In this document: in pieces, positions 45,379 through 64,000 of the stretch
Numbering within the stretch: position 1 is the stretch's first letter
How the letters are laid out: every line of letters starts with the position of its first letter
NCBI GenBank assembly: GCA_964035545.1
Contig: OZ037766.1
Span: 7,169,722 to 7,233,721 of the forward strand
Reading direction: 5' to 3'
Length of the DNA: 64,000 bases
Source: Bugula neritina
Lineage: Eukaryota > Bryozoa > Gymnolaemata > Cheilostomatida > Bugulidae
The notes under the pieces: model-generated
Seen by the model: only the letters and a program-made list of their open reading frames with translations
Databases searched by the model: none
What the model was told of the DNA's origin: nothing
Program-made: the position numbers and the translations under genes

Positions 45379-48071
45379 TCAATGATAAGTCATACGACTA
45401 GGAAATGGCCAGTCAAAGTCACCTCTGTTTAAAAACAATGCAATGTTAAGTTGAGCACTTAGCTTATTGTAGGCCAAGGATTTTAGGAAATTCATCAGTT
45501 TTTCTCAGTACTATCTTTGTAGTGTGTGGTTGTAGAGCACCAGCACACAGCGCCAAAGTCATATAGTGTAGTTAAATATTCATCTATAAATTATTTAGAT
45601 TTAGATTATTTAGATTTACTTCAAAGTTAATTTAAACTTTACTGGTGTCTGACTTCATTATAACAGTATTCTGTGAATTTAAGGAACTATTCATGATTTG
45701 AGATAACCTTTTACAAAAGAGAAGCCGCCACCATTAATTGTTAATGAATTTTTTATATCTCTAAGTTGTAGCATAATCTTTTACTAAACTATATTTTCTT
45801 ATGTAAGCAATTTTTTAGTAAAATACTTTTCTATGTTGTGTGCCATTTTTATTTCTAAACATTTTTGCCTCTATATTAATATGTGCTAGTTTTTATTTTT
45901 ATAAAGACTTTATACAAGTTTATTAACTGATTGCTTAGTCTGTCTTTCTTAATGTTCACATCTCTTCATTCTGCTTAAATCAAGCAGGCATTGAAGTACG
46001 TAGTTTGAATGCTACGGACACTATTGGGTTGTTGTCGCAATTAAAAAGAGACGCTTACTTATATTATGTGCAGATATATGATTATATGTTGTGGGCTCCA
46101 TTTTATATTGTATTACTAACAAAACTGTATCGGGTATTTGTGATATTGGTAAAAAACTCTTTTAAAAATCATTAGTTTTTTAGCTATAAACTTACAAAAC
46201 TATATATTTTTATAGTATGAGAATTAATTTTGTTGCTCATTGTTCTATTATTGTCAGTGCAAATCATATAATTCTTATATAAAGCTTTATTTTGAAGTTG
46301 CAATAAACAACAAATAAATTGTCAATACTAAGATATTTTACCATAATAATATTATGTTCTTGCCAACATCATGGACATTTATCCGATTATTCTACTATAA
46401 ATTTTTTTATAAGCTGTAACATCATTAAGTTGTACAATAAAAATTGTTCGTGTGAATAATAATTTAGACTTATCTGCTTTCACGTTGTGTTCTTTCTTTT
46501 ATTGAAAGTCTGTTCATCTACTGTATACTTGCCAGTCTTCTCTTAAAGAAAAGATAACTTCTTATCAAGTGCTTGCAACTAATGAATACTATTATAGACC
46601 CACATTTTGATATAATATAGTAAAAGATGGTAAAAAAATATTATGTAACATAATATTTTGTATAATATAATAGTTAGCACTTAATATAAATATAAAAAGT
46701 TACCTAAAAGTGGACAACATGTAGCCACAAGGATCAAACTGAACTATTGTGTTGTTTCAACACATGACATAAAAATTTTTGCAAGATCCGAAATTTTTGA
46801 TCATTCAAATATATATAAGTTTTTTACTTATACGCAAAAAGAATTTTAATGACTTTGAATTTAATACTATTGTAAATATTTGGATCGAAAGCAAAAAAGC
46901 ATAATGAAAAAGTTGTGAAAATTATCTAATAACATAATTATAAAAGGACAATTCTTATCTGAGGATCTAGCAGCCTTTGCATGTGATGAACTTAATTTTT
47001 TATTAAACTCAGATTTTGAAGTCAGCGTAAACTAAAGTAATAATTTCTTTTAATGCAAGTCTGTCTATTAGAATTAATTTTAATTTTGAACTTGTTAATA
47101 GATTGGATATTGAATAAAGCAGAGAGTTGCCCTACTTTATAAATGCAATTTCCACCTGAGCGGGTTAAGTTAAATACATACAGCCTCACAACCATCATGT
47201 CGAATAATATAGTATATTATTATAAAGGAATAACAAGTTCACATTTTATGTTCATTTTAAATAAGATGCATTCCTTTTATAACATTTGGTCAACAGAGTG
47301 GTATCATTTTCAAATGCATACAGTAAGCTGTGGGCATAGCATAGCAAAGCCAGTGGAAGATGCAGTCTCTAATTATAACTGCCTACTTGGAACTTAAACA
47401 TTTATTTGCTGCACAGAATGCAACTTCAATTTCAACAGCTGCCATCCTCAGCTATAGCACTAATTATAAAACAATTTGAACATGCAGGACTGTAACTACA
47501 AGGTGGTTGGTTGAAACAGACAGACACATGACTATGAGTAACCAAGATGAAGTACCACGTGGGTTATGCCAGAGTGAAAGTGCAGCTGGTATTTGTTGTG
47601 CATCAGTAGTTGTTGGCGTTATTCCTTTTCTAGTTAACCGGCACATTGGATTGCACATCACATTTTCCTAATGCGTAACCTAGATTATACTAAATGCCAA
47701 GGTCAACTCAATCATCTCCAAAAGCAGGTAAACCTCTGCAGCACATATATTGTATTTATCATGTATACAATAACATTTATGTGTTTGCACTTTTTGTATG
47801 AGTGTGAATGTTGCCTTATTTACCCAAGTTATAAATATAAGGAGGTATATTGTATGTGGAAGATTCTCCCAAACATTAAGTATCTTGTATTCAATATAAG
47901 CCCATACTTGACCCAGATACTCATTCTTCTTTGATATAGCGTACTTGAGCAAGTACTTCATGTTGCATCAAAGTCAATTTGTCTCTTCACCGGCAGCTTC
48001 TAACTGTCCCACTTTCTTCTTGCATTACCATTCGAGAGCTGAGCTCTTTAAAGAGTCGTATTTATAAGAAC
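45379..48071. other. Spacer between transporter copies 2 and 3
   Basis: AT-rich. No gene is supported; small frames at 47143-47397 and 47671-47934 lack family features. Candidate poly(A) signals for copy 2 lie around 46300. Confidence 0.55.
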
Positions 48072-55424
<7,353 letters not shown>

Positions 55425-55545
55425 CCGTACTGCTGTAGCCTACTCAGCAATATATAGTATCACCAATATATTTTTATCTATAATTTTGTGAATGAATTTT
55501 ACACCCTTGTATCGCTTATAAACTACATACAGTCGCTGCCAGTCT

Positions 55546-55551
55546 AATAAA
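55546..55551 (+). other. Candidate poly(A) signal of transporter copy 3
   Basis: AATAAA about 120 bp after the stop codon at 55422-55424. Confidence 0.45.
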
Positions 55552-56533
55552 ATTGTAAATTATGTCATAAAACTGATTATTATCTTCATGCCCATTATGT
55601 ATTGTTGATTGTTTACATTGAACTTTTACTCATTGATGTTACTATATAAATGTAACCTTAAAAATAATGAAGCTATAACATCTGCATGCTTTGCCAATTT
55701 ATACAACAAACTGAAACATTTCAAATTGATATACTGCTAAGACATTATAGTGATTCTCTACACTATTAAATAGGTCAGCATATTATGAAACTTCTTACAT
55801 GTATTAAACAGTTTATTATATATATAGTAGTGAGATTATTTGGCATCATTTATTGCTATTTTTCTCAATTTCATGCAGTTTCCCTTCAATTTTAATGATG
55901 CTTTTGGTGTGTTTTATTTATATGTATAAATAAATGATGTAATTTTTTGCTTCTTTTTGACATTCATTACCCAGTGGCAGCATCTCAACAATCTATTATA
56001 TTTACATTCTTTTCCTTTGCACATCAAATGCTCAAGTCATTTTTTTAATAAAGAAATTGTTCTTGTTACAGAGTGTACACACTTTTGTTTATATTACCAG
56101 CATTTATATTATGTTGTTATAAATCTTTTAGGCTATAATAAAATAACATGGATATGCAATACATACGTTTTTATCTGCTTTATTATTAAAACTAATACAT
56201 GCATGTACTGCATATTACTCTGGTTTGCAGCCTGAACTCACAATATTTTTAATTATCATTGTTCAAGAAAAACTATATAATAATTGGGTTAATAGTACAT
56301 ATTGTCATTTTGACTCTCTGCTAACATAAGATGCGCTAGTGCTAGGCCACGCTTGCAATGTAAAGCAAAATGGAAAGCTAGACAACTATATGTATTAATA
56401 GTCACCAACTATAGCAATATAATAACCTAACAGATAATGAAACTTGGTGATAAGAAAATAATGGTTGATGATAACTTGGGTAGGCACTTTAGTATTGAAT
56501 CTGATAAGCATACCATTACTGCATGGTTTAGGA

Positions 56534-56846
56534 CAGGGCTGTCCAATAAACGGCCCCAGGGTCGGATGCGGTCCCCAGCTTACATTTATGTGGCCCTCAA
56601 AGGCGTAAAAACAAAAGTATTTCACACACTTATATAAATTAGAGTGAAAAAACCACCAATTAAAAATGCCCTATTTTTGTATATATGCTAACAACATGCA
56701 ACCTGCAGCAATTATGAAGACTTCATCGTGTAATGATTCATAGGAATTTGGAATAAAGTAACTTAAACATTGCTGATGCTGTGGCCTCCCAGATCAAGCT
56801 AAGTTTCACAATGTGGCCCTCACTCTGAAAATGTTGGGCAACCCTG
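56534..56846. mobile_element. hAT-type MITE (313 bp)
   Basis: The left end CAGGGCTGTCCAATAAACGG and the right end read inward (CAGGGTTGCCCAACATTTTC) are the kind of ends seen in SPIN/Charlie-like hAT elements. Subterminal GGTCGGATGCGG and GTGGCCCTCA blocks fit the same group. GTTTAGGA before and GTTTAGAT after look like a decayed 8-bp target duplication. No transposase is present. Confidence 0.85.
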
Positions 56847-57913
56847 GTTTAGATTGTATGGTGACCGACTCTGTAGCTACGCCCCATCTATTTTATCAGG
56901 TTACTTTGTTGGCTCATACACTTGTGTGAGGTCGAAGCACTGGACTCAAAATATATTTTCCAGTTCAATGGGTCAAAGTATATAGGACATTGAGTATGGG
57001 TGTTCGATTATGCTAATAAAGAATAATTCTCGGAGTGAAATTTGTGAAGCATGAAGCTGAGATTTTCCTCTACTCATGACTAGATTCTTGAACGCGTAGC
57101 AGGTGACAGCAAGTGGCAAAAAGAGACTCATATCACAGCAAATGACAGGAAATAATGCATAATACTTACTCTTTGGATTATAAATTTTTTCAACATCTTA
57201 AAACTAGCAGTACTTTACCATTGTTGTGAATATGGTGGATACTGGAACTAGCTCGACATCTAGTGGCAGTACTAAAGAATATGATGAAAGCTTTACAGCA
57301 AAAACTTACAAATGAAGATGGTGGATATTGCTTGTGTTCAGTTTCGACAACTGTGTACAAAATGCCATGTATAACACTTGGCCTCCAGTAGCTGATGCCT
57401 TGAAAATAGGCTTTGGATGGAGCTATTCATTTTCTGCAGTTATGCTTCTGATGTATTGTACAGCCGGAATTATTGGAACATTTCCAATCATGTATTCTAT
57501 AGACAACATTGGTGAGAAAGCTATAGCTACTCGATAATGATAATTTCAACTTATTCTGCCACAATCATTGCTAAATTTAATTTATTGAATAAGATAACTT
57601 TGAGTTGAATTTTTTTAAATTTAAAACCGGTATATAACATGGTAGTCACAGTTCTTCTAATACCACTTCATATTAGTATTAGCTGTAATGTTTCCTATAT
57701 ATTACTAGTATATTATTCCCATCTCTGCAGGTGTTAGACACGGCATGGTACTTTCTACAGCAGTCTCAGTCTTATGTTCTGCTTTTTGGCTGGTTAGGTT
57801 ACCATTAAGACAAACCTGGTGAGTCATCTACCATATAAAAGATGTAAAAGGAAGAGAATGCCATCTAACTTGAGTCCGAATAGCTGATTGGATATATATA
57901 CTTTCTATGTTTT

Positions 57914-58645
57914 AACTTACTTACTTACTTCTTGACCAAGTCTGTAGCAGGGTATTTGTTCATAGTATCTACTGTCTTCACCACTGTTGACCTCCACACT
58001 TTTCTGTCTTGTGTCAGATCTATTCATTGATCAAATGCAATGTTATGATATGTTTTGAGGTCTTTTTGACAGTATCAGCCCATGAAATTTTCCTGGCCCC
58101 TCTGGGATGTTTTGCCAGGTAGTTCAAATATATCTCTAGGGCTTGCTTGGCTGGCGCATCTTACTCTACGTGTTTGTATGGTATGGGACCAAGGTTTCTG
58201 CCATGTCTTCTTGTATAGATCACCATTGCTGATCTTTTGAGGCCATCTCACCTTAAAGATCCTACAAAGGATGTTTCTTTGGCATAAGTCAATGTTGTCA
58301 GTTCTCTCTTGTGTAATGAACCATAGTTCACTGTTATGAAGAAAGATACTTTCATCTCATTTTGATATTCAGGCTGATTTCTTTGTGTGTTAGTATTTTT
58401 TTGATGTTGCAGATCACTGTTGCTAGTTGGTTGCATATGTCTATGTTGTTTTGTGTCAGAATGATTAAGCCTAGGTATACTTTACATTTGTTCCACTGCT
58501 TTTCTTCTCTGTTGATTAGATATTCCTTTGTCTTTGCTAGGTTGATATGCAGATCTCTCTGTGAGAAAATAAATGGAATGCTTGATTTGATGATTTCTAA
58601 GACATGGCTGCAGTTGCCACCTGCCCAGCAAATACCATCTGCCAT
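57914..58645 (-). mobile_element. 5'-truncated non-LTR retrotransposon (LINE) reverse-transcriptase fragment
   Basis: The minus strand of 58645-58352 reads LHINLAKTKEYLINREEKQW, a segment after the catalytic box of a LINE reverse transcriptase. Below 58352, in shifted frames, come LYNSELWFI-, RWPQKISNGDLY- and QKPWSHTIQTRRVR-like pieces typical of a LINE C-terminus. It ends at the left in a tandem AAGT run (minus strand; ACTTACTTACTT at 57914), a simple 3' repeat tail as in some LINE clades. It is frameshifted and dead, lying antisense in intron 2 of copy 4. Confidence 0.75.
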
Positions 58646-59203
58646 CTACCAATCAAAACTCCGGAGTCATGTTAGGTTGCATAGTCATGATCTCTCAGTG
58701 TAGTTGGTAGTCCTGGTCCTTGTATTGCAAGTATTTCTATTATTTCTTTATTAGTCTTTACGATAGTCAACATTTTGTGTGTCTAGGTTATTAGCCCTTG
58801 GCTCCTTTCTAAATGGACTTGGGAGCACTGTTACCAGCTCCCTCCCTACTGTTATTTCAACTTCTTGGTTCCCAGTATCTGAAAGAACAACAGCCACATC
58901 TATAGCTTCTATGGGTTATTTAGGAGCAGCCGTAGCTTTCTTTGCTGGTGAGTAGCTTATTTAATGAGGTGCTATACTTTTAATAGTAGAAAGGCAGATG
59001 ATTAATATAATGTATATTTGGGTAAGTAGCATGCAAAATTTTAAAACCACTTCAATTAGGTAGTTTATATTATATTAAAGTCTTTTGCACATGTATATTT
59101 AGGTCCTTATATTAGCGGTGCCAATGTAACAGCTTCTGAAGTGATCAACAAAGACACTCTTCCTGCAGGTAAATATTCTCTTCTGTATTACAAACATTCG
59201 ACA

Positions 59204-59412
59204 GGGAGCAGCCGAGGTTTGGAGGTTAAAATTTAAGGCGTTTGCTTAGAAAACACAAAGTCATGGGTACGGATCCCAGTAAAGGCCATTGCATGGTGAT
59301 GTTAGGAAGAGCATCCAGTCATAATTGCTTCCTTGCCTCATCTGAATAAGTCTCTAGCTGGATTTGGGGATTTCTCACAGGGGTGGTGACTATAAACTTG
59401 CATGAGTTTTAT
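59204..59412 (+). mobile_element. tRNA-type SINE copy in copy 4 intron 4
   Basis: Head GGGAGCAGCCGAGGTTTGGA, B-box region CATGGGTACGGATCCCAG, body AAAGGCCATTGCATGGTGAT..GGAAGAGCATCCAGTC, and 3' end GGGGTGGTGACTATAAACTT. AAACATTCGA before and AAACATCGA after the element look like the target duplication. Confidence 0.85.
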
Positions 59413-60289
59413 AAACATCGAACATCTTTGCAAAAAGCGACTAGGAATAGGCAAATCAAAAAACGAAATTAGGGTTTAATATCTGCGAGCAGACATCTTA
59501 TACTAAAATATTTTAAAACACCTTGACTTTTAACGGTTTACTGGCCCGTTATGTTCTAATCTAGTTATGTGACACTTCAACAAAACAAAATATTGTCTTT
59601 AAATTAATCTTATAAGACAGTTTTTTATGCCAAAAGAGTTCAATTGGAATTATGCTTGCTCATCTATATAATTATGTTGAGGAAATATTATTATACGGAT
59701 TATGGCTAGCTATATACACTAAGAGAACATCCTAGGTTTAGACGTATAGTAGAAGAAGTAGGAGCACATTATAATTGCATGTGCATATTTACGTTTCTAT
59801 ATTGTGTCTGAGAAGCTCTAATATGGTTATTGTATAAAATTTTAGAGTTTGTTGATCAACTACAGGACGGAGTGCTAAATATACTATATTTCAGTAAGTC
59901 ATATATCTTACAATATAATTCTTATATTATAATTCACATTTGAAATTGAATAGCATGATTACTCTTATTATATATATTTTAAATACGCTATAAAGGTGTG
60001 CTGCATATTTTCTAGTCGCATCTCTCACAGTAGTTGGGTTCTGGTTTACCATTATATACTTCCCTTCTCAACCTCCACGATGTCCCAGCAGAGCTCAAAC
60101 TCAACCACGTGAAAGTTTTTGGCCAGGAATGAAACATCTGCTATCGTAAGGATAACTTAATAGTATGCATTCTTCATTCAATTATTTACTTAATATAACA
60201 CATTTTATTTTGAGATAAAGTTTTTTGTTGTTATTTGACCTTAGTTAAACTTTAAGCCTGAATATCTCTGCATTACAGTATATAATTTA

Positions 60290-60900
60290 GGGAGGGTGGG
60301 GTTAGTTGGACCAAAAAATTTCATTTTTGAGCATAGGTTTTGAAGTCTAAATTTATTGCTAATCTAAAGCTCAGCACCATGAAAGTCAGTCATATGTTGC
60401 CATCTTTGTGCATTAAAATTGGTATGCCTAATTGTAATAATTATAGACATAGTGAAAATAATTAATTCGGGGAAATTTGTACCTGGCTCAACTCACCCCA
60501 CTTCACACGTGGTTCAACTAGCCTCACACTTTCGTGCCGCAAATTATTGCCAATATATCTGCTGTAAATGAGCCATATCTGCAATTTTAGGCCATTGCCC
60601 AGCTTTGAGATCATGCTGACAGTACATGCTTAAATTTATTTGACTGGGCTCAGAAATTCTAGAAGCTATGCAACTTTTTATGAAAAAATGAATTTTTATT
60701 TTCCTCATGTTTTATGCAAAAATGTGAAAAATGCTGACCTATCTGGAAACTACTGCTTTGATTTCATATATTTCCATATATCTGGTAGTTCCCCTAAATA
60801 GCTCTAAAGTGAAGGAGATAAAATAGTGCAATGATTTAAAAATGAAAACTTAAAGCATGTGGTTCAATTAGCGCGGTAACTCAACTAGCCTCACTCTCCC
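60290..60900. mobile_element. 611-bp TIR element (GGGAGRGTGRGGYTAGTTG ends) in copy 4 intron 6
   Basis: The left end GGGAGGGTGGGGTTAGTTGG and the right end read inward (GGGAGAGTGAGGCTAGTTGA) are imperfect inverted repeats. Internal copies of GGTTCAACTAGCCTCAC-like sequence occur near 60500 and 60860. No coding frame and no clear target duplication were seen (TATAA lies near both sides). Confidence 0.7.
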
Positions 60901-62754
60901 CTATAACGTTTTAAACGTGAATCTATGAAAATTCAAATATTTGCTCAAATTTTGCCCTATTGATGGTATTTTTATTTTATTGCAAATAATTTTGATTTTC
61001 AACAAAAGGATGCTAATAGACATTTGGTAATGGCTATTTCAATCAACCTTTCTTTTGTCTCCACCAGCAACGGCCACTTCTGGAAACTCACCCTGGCATA
61101 TAATCTACCTAATGGCATCTTTAACTCCTGGATCCCATTTTGCTCAGTAAGCTTCAGATCACTAGGAGTGGATGAGGTAAAACTTCAAACTCACGGTTTT
61201 TCGTGTATAGAACTTATGTCATTACTTATTGGAGATGAGGTAATGAATTAAAACAGGTAGCAAAGTAACTATAGTAAAGTGGGAGTAGTTGTAGCTTTTA
61301 GACTTTATAGCCTACTAATTAGAAAGCACCGTTTCTGCAAACATACTTTTACCATTTATAATATCATATTAACTATAGATGTCAGCATACTCCACAATCA
61401 AGAGCTGCATGAAGTTTAGCACAAGTTGAATTTAAAATGTCATTTTCTAGTTAATTTTAATGATTAAATTTAGGCACTGTATGCTGCTATTAGGTAGCAG
61501 GTCATACAAGGGACAATTATAGCCAACCAGAATGGAAGTATTACAAAAATATTTTCTTACAGCACATAACACATTGAAATTTGGATTGAAAATACCAAGC
61601 TTGTAGTCCTTACATTAAATAATACTATGTTGAAAATGTTGAAATATTGCTTCACTTGATTTGAAGAAATATTTTATCATACTTTATGTATAGCAACATT
61701 TATTGTAAAGCTTTTAGCCCTATTAGATACTTATAAACTTAAGAGCAGCAAAAGGAATGGTTGTTCACACCAATCTGCAAATCACATGTTCTTTTTGTCA
61801 CATGACTTAGCTGGTCACATCACTTTGCTGTTACCAGGTCACATCTGGATGGATTGGATTTTCAGCTCTCCTGATCAGCTCCCTTCTGTCAATTCCTATC
61901 TCTTGGATAGCGGATCGATTTAAAAGAAAATTGAAGTTGTTCCTCCAACTGGCCAATGGCCTTGCCTTAGCCTTATATCTTCTCCTAGCCTTAGTCCAGC
62001 GAGGGTGTATAAGCATTCCAGACCACCAGCTTTCTATTGGTGAGCAGTCCATATTTCTTTTATCCTTGTTATGTGCTTAAAGTTTTTTTGTATTCTACAT
62101 CAAGAAGAACAACACATTTTTTCATCAACCTAGTCATTTGAAACTAGTTTATAATGAATTGAATAATCTAATAGAAAATAAAAAAAGTTCTAACAAAAGC
62201 TATCTTGACCTAGTAGGTAGAGCAATGCCTGTGTTAGGTTAAGCTATTTACATTAGTTTTATATGGCTATATGTTTTTATGATGTAGTATATATAGGCTC
62301 AAATAACTTTCAAACACATTGGTTTTATATTGTTACTTTGAGCAAAACTTCAATTTTACATAAAAATTTATATAAAAAAACTATGCATTCAGTATAGATG
62401 CATATTGGCACATGCAGCTATAGTTTGATCAAATTAATATGAAACAATATTAATTTCAGCCGTGCTCTACATACTCAGCATTGGAGCTGCAACGTGTATC
62501 AACGGATTCATTCCTATATACTATGAATTAGCCTCCGAATGCGCCTTTCCTGTGGACGAGAGTTTGGCATGCGCTTTGCTCACCACTCTCAACAATGTAA
62601 TCGGTGTGGTGTTCTTTCTGCTACTGCTAATTCCTGCATTGGCATCAGGTTAGTCATTAAAATATAGAAAACAGTTTTTGAATTTAGAGTAAATCATTTT
62701 GAAAAGTTTTGTAAACATTATCTTATTTCTTCTATGCATACATAGGTGTATATG

Positions 62755-62945
62755 ATTGTATATATTATGTGTATATAGCATGTGTATATACATGTGTATG
62801 TGTATATATAACACTTGTATATGTGTAAGTGTAAATGTGTACCTATAGATGACATGTGTATATACATGTGTATGTGTATATATAACAAGTGTATATGCGT
62901 AAGTGTAAATGTGTACCTATAGATGATATGTGTATATATATAGGT
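62755..62945. repeat. TGTATA-rich block with a ~74-bp tandem duplication
   Basis: The stretch CATGTGTATATACATGTGTA...GTACCTATAGAT occurs twice in a row (about 62778-62850 and 62852-62926) with two or three changes, in intron 9 of transporter copy 4. Confidence 0.8.
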
Positions 62946-63276
62946 GTGTGCTTGTGTTACAACAAGCTAAAGAAAACAGCAGAGTATTTTTACTACAGAT
63001 AAGCTTTGCAGTACAACTATTGGCATAGAGTTATCTTCTCACTATATCTATTATATTTGCCCAGCTAATTAATAACCTTTCAACAAACAAGTTTGGTTAG
63101 TGAGGTAAAAATTTTAGAAAACACTTTTAGACTCAGAATGGATGATGTGGACATGTGTAGGAGCATGTGCACTAACAGTACCGCTGCTATTCTTTATGAA
63201 AGAGAGTTATTACAGACTGGATGTAGATACAGCATGCACACAGACAGATGAAGAACATAGAGCAGTAGGTAGCTAA

Positions 63277-64000
63277 TATGAATCAAATTTAATATATTTT
63301 TATTCTTATGGACGTGCAGTATAATTATTATATCTCTGTTCTATTTTTATGGATCGAATTCCGTGCTTGTAAATGTGTTATGTTTGTTGTTGTTTTCTTT
63401 TTCAAAATATTATTTGTATTTTCATATAAACTAGGTATTTTATATGGTAAAAATTGTATATACCAAGTTAAAATAGGAGCATAACTATGTAATTTTGTAA
63501 CAAAATGAATATGCTTTTTTTTCCAGTGTATGCATGAGTAATGTCTCATGTGTATATTGATTATTTAATATGTGTTTATTATATACTTTTATTTGCGTTA
63601 TGAAATTTAAAAACACTCTTACAAATTATAAAAATCATTATATAAAACTTTACAAAAATAACCTAAAATAGATTTTGCTTGCAAATTTTTTTGTCCAAAT
63701 CCCTTTGTATTATATACAAAATACGCTATTTTGGAATGAAAGAGAAATTATGCTCTACTTTAAATGTTAGCACAAATTGTAAAAACACAAGCATGTTATT
63801 TTAAATAGTTACTCAAGAAAAATTTTTGGTAGCAAGTGCAGAGAGTTGTATTATATAATTGACGGAAGCTGCCAGTGAATTTAGTCTAAATTCTAGATTC
63901 TTTTAAGTTCAATCTTACCATGCTAACATGTAACAATTAGGCTGTCTTTTTCATAAGCCTAAGTTAAGGAAGCAACAATAAAACTTTAAAAAGTACTAAA
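63277..64000. other. 3' flank of transporter copy 4
   Basis: AT-rich presumed 3' UTR and flank. AATAAA at 63977-63982 is one candidate poly(A) signal. No gene is supported. Confidence 0.5.

Larger units (their letters stand above)
55425..57231. other. Spacer between transporter copies 3 and 4
   Basis: Contains the poly(A) candidate of copy 3 and a hAT-type MITE (56534-56846). No gene is supported. Confidence 0.6.
57232..63276 (+). pseudogene. SLC49A4: SLC49A4 (DIRC2)-like MFS transporter, copy 4, with an in-frame TGA
   Basis: Ten exons: 57232-57511, 57731-57818, 58787-58947, 59103-59168, 59846-59893, 60016-60145, 61068-61176, 61838-62039, 62460-62648 and 63131-63276. Splice sites and phases match copies 1-3, and the length would be 472 codons. 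Codon 28 (57313-57315) is TGA where the sisters have AGA or AGG (Lys-Arg-Arg-Trp before the first helix), a single-base nonsense change. Everything after it is open. The next in-frame ATG is inside the first helix. Other departures: YNTWPP for WNTWSP, FPVDESL for FPVHEGL, RCPSRAQ in the proline-rich loop, 161-bp exon 3 and 202-bp exon 8. So it may be a recent pseudogene, a null allele or an assembly error. Introns hold a LINE fragment, a SINE, a 611-bp TIR element and TGTATA repeats. Confidence 0.82.

Noticed and set aside
47979-48071. Upstream extension of transporter copy 3
   Set aside because: Open but without an in-frame ATG; the dileucine-bearing start at 48072 fits the family length better.
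58362-58703. 113-codon plus-strand frame in intron 2 of transporter copy 4
   Set aside because: Antisense to the LINE reverse-transcriptase fragment on the other strand.
62205-62250. GACCTAGTAGGTAGAGCAATGCC as a SINE head or tRNA fragment
   Set aside because: It looks like a tRNA A box, but no B box or SINE body follows; too short to call.

Overview
The window is nuclear DNA of an AT-rich, intron-rich invertebrate animal. Genes have GT-AG introns, long (AT)n, (CA)n and TAATAC-like microsatellites, tRNA-headed SINEs, MITEs, a LINE fragment and a Penelope-like element. There are no bacterial operons, rRNA genes or CRISPR arrays. Protein sequences and the repeat mix fit a non-vertebrate bilaterian, possibly a lophotrochozoan; I cannot fix the phylum from sequence alone. 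No tRNA gene was found outside SINE heads.

Region 1 (1-13200) is a tandem duplication of a block holding GNAT-type acetyltransferase gene A, acetyltransferase gene B and the 3' end of a delta-9 fatty-acid desaturase on the minus strand. The left unit has the last exon of A (117-408), an intact B (1407-3034) and a truncated desaturase tail (5540-5664). The right unit has a broken A copy (5665-9594), an intact B copy (10831-12514) and the complete five-exon desaturase (13181-18146). The duplication breakpoints lie inside an exon of A and inside the last desaturase exon. A 3159-bp DNA transposon (6407-9565) sits in the last exon of the right A copy. It is flanked by CATATG direct repeats, and removing it together with one repeat leaves exactly the 292-bp exon length seen in the three sister genes. 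The left unit also carries about 1.9 kb of Penelope-like retroelement inside its (AT)n tract, with hammerhead ribozyme folds.

Region 2 (18147-32503) is mostly gene-free. It holds a 2.1-kb foldback (arms about 0.8 kb), two TIR elements, a long degenerate TAATAC-type repeat and one intronless gene on the minus strand (27817-29409). That gene encodes a secreted or ER-luminal JmjC/cupin-8 dioxygenase-like protein with a signal peptide.

Region 3 (32504-63276) is an array of four plus-strand MFS transporter genes homologous to SLC49A4 (DIRC2), the lysosomal pyridoxine-exporter family. I reconstructed all ten exons of each copy. Intron positions and phases are the same in all four and most exon lengths are identical (88, 164/161, 66, 48, 127/130, 109, 199/202, 189 bp for exons 2-9). 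Copies 1-3 are open and encode 480, 497 and 494 aa. Copy 4 is otherwise open but has an in-frame TGA at codon 28, just before the first membrane helix, and changes in a normally conserved loop motif. Only copy 3 has an N-terminal acidic dileucine signal like the one that sends human SLC49A4 to lysosomes. Introns of the array hold SINEs (two just upstream of 3' splice sites), a LINE reverse-transcriptase fragment, a TIR element and microsatellites; a hAT-type MITE lies just upstream of copy 4.
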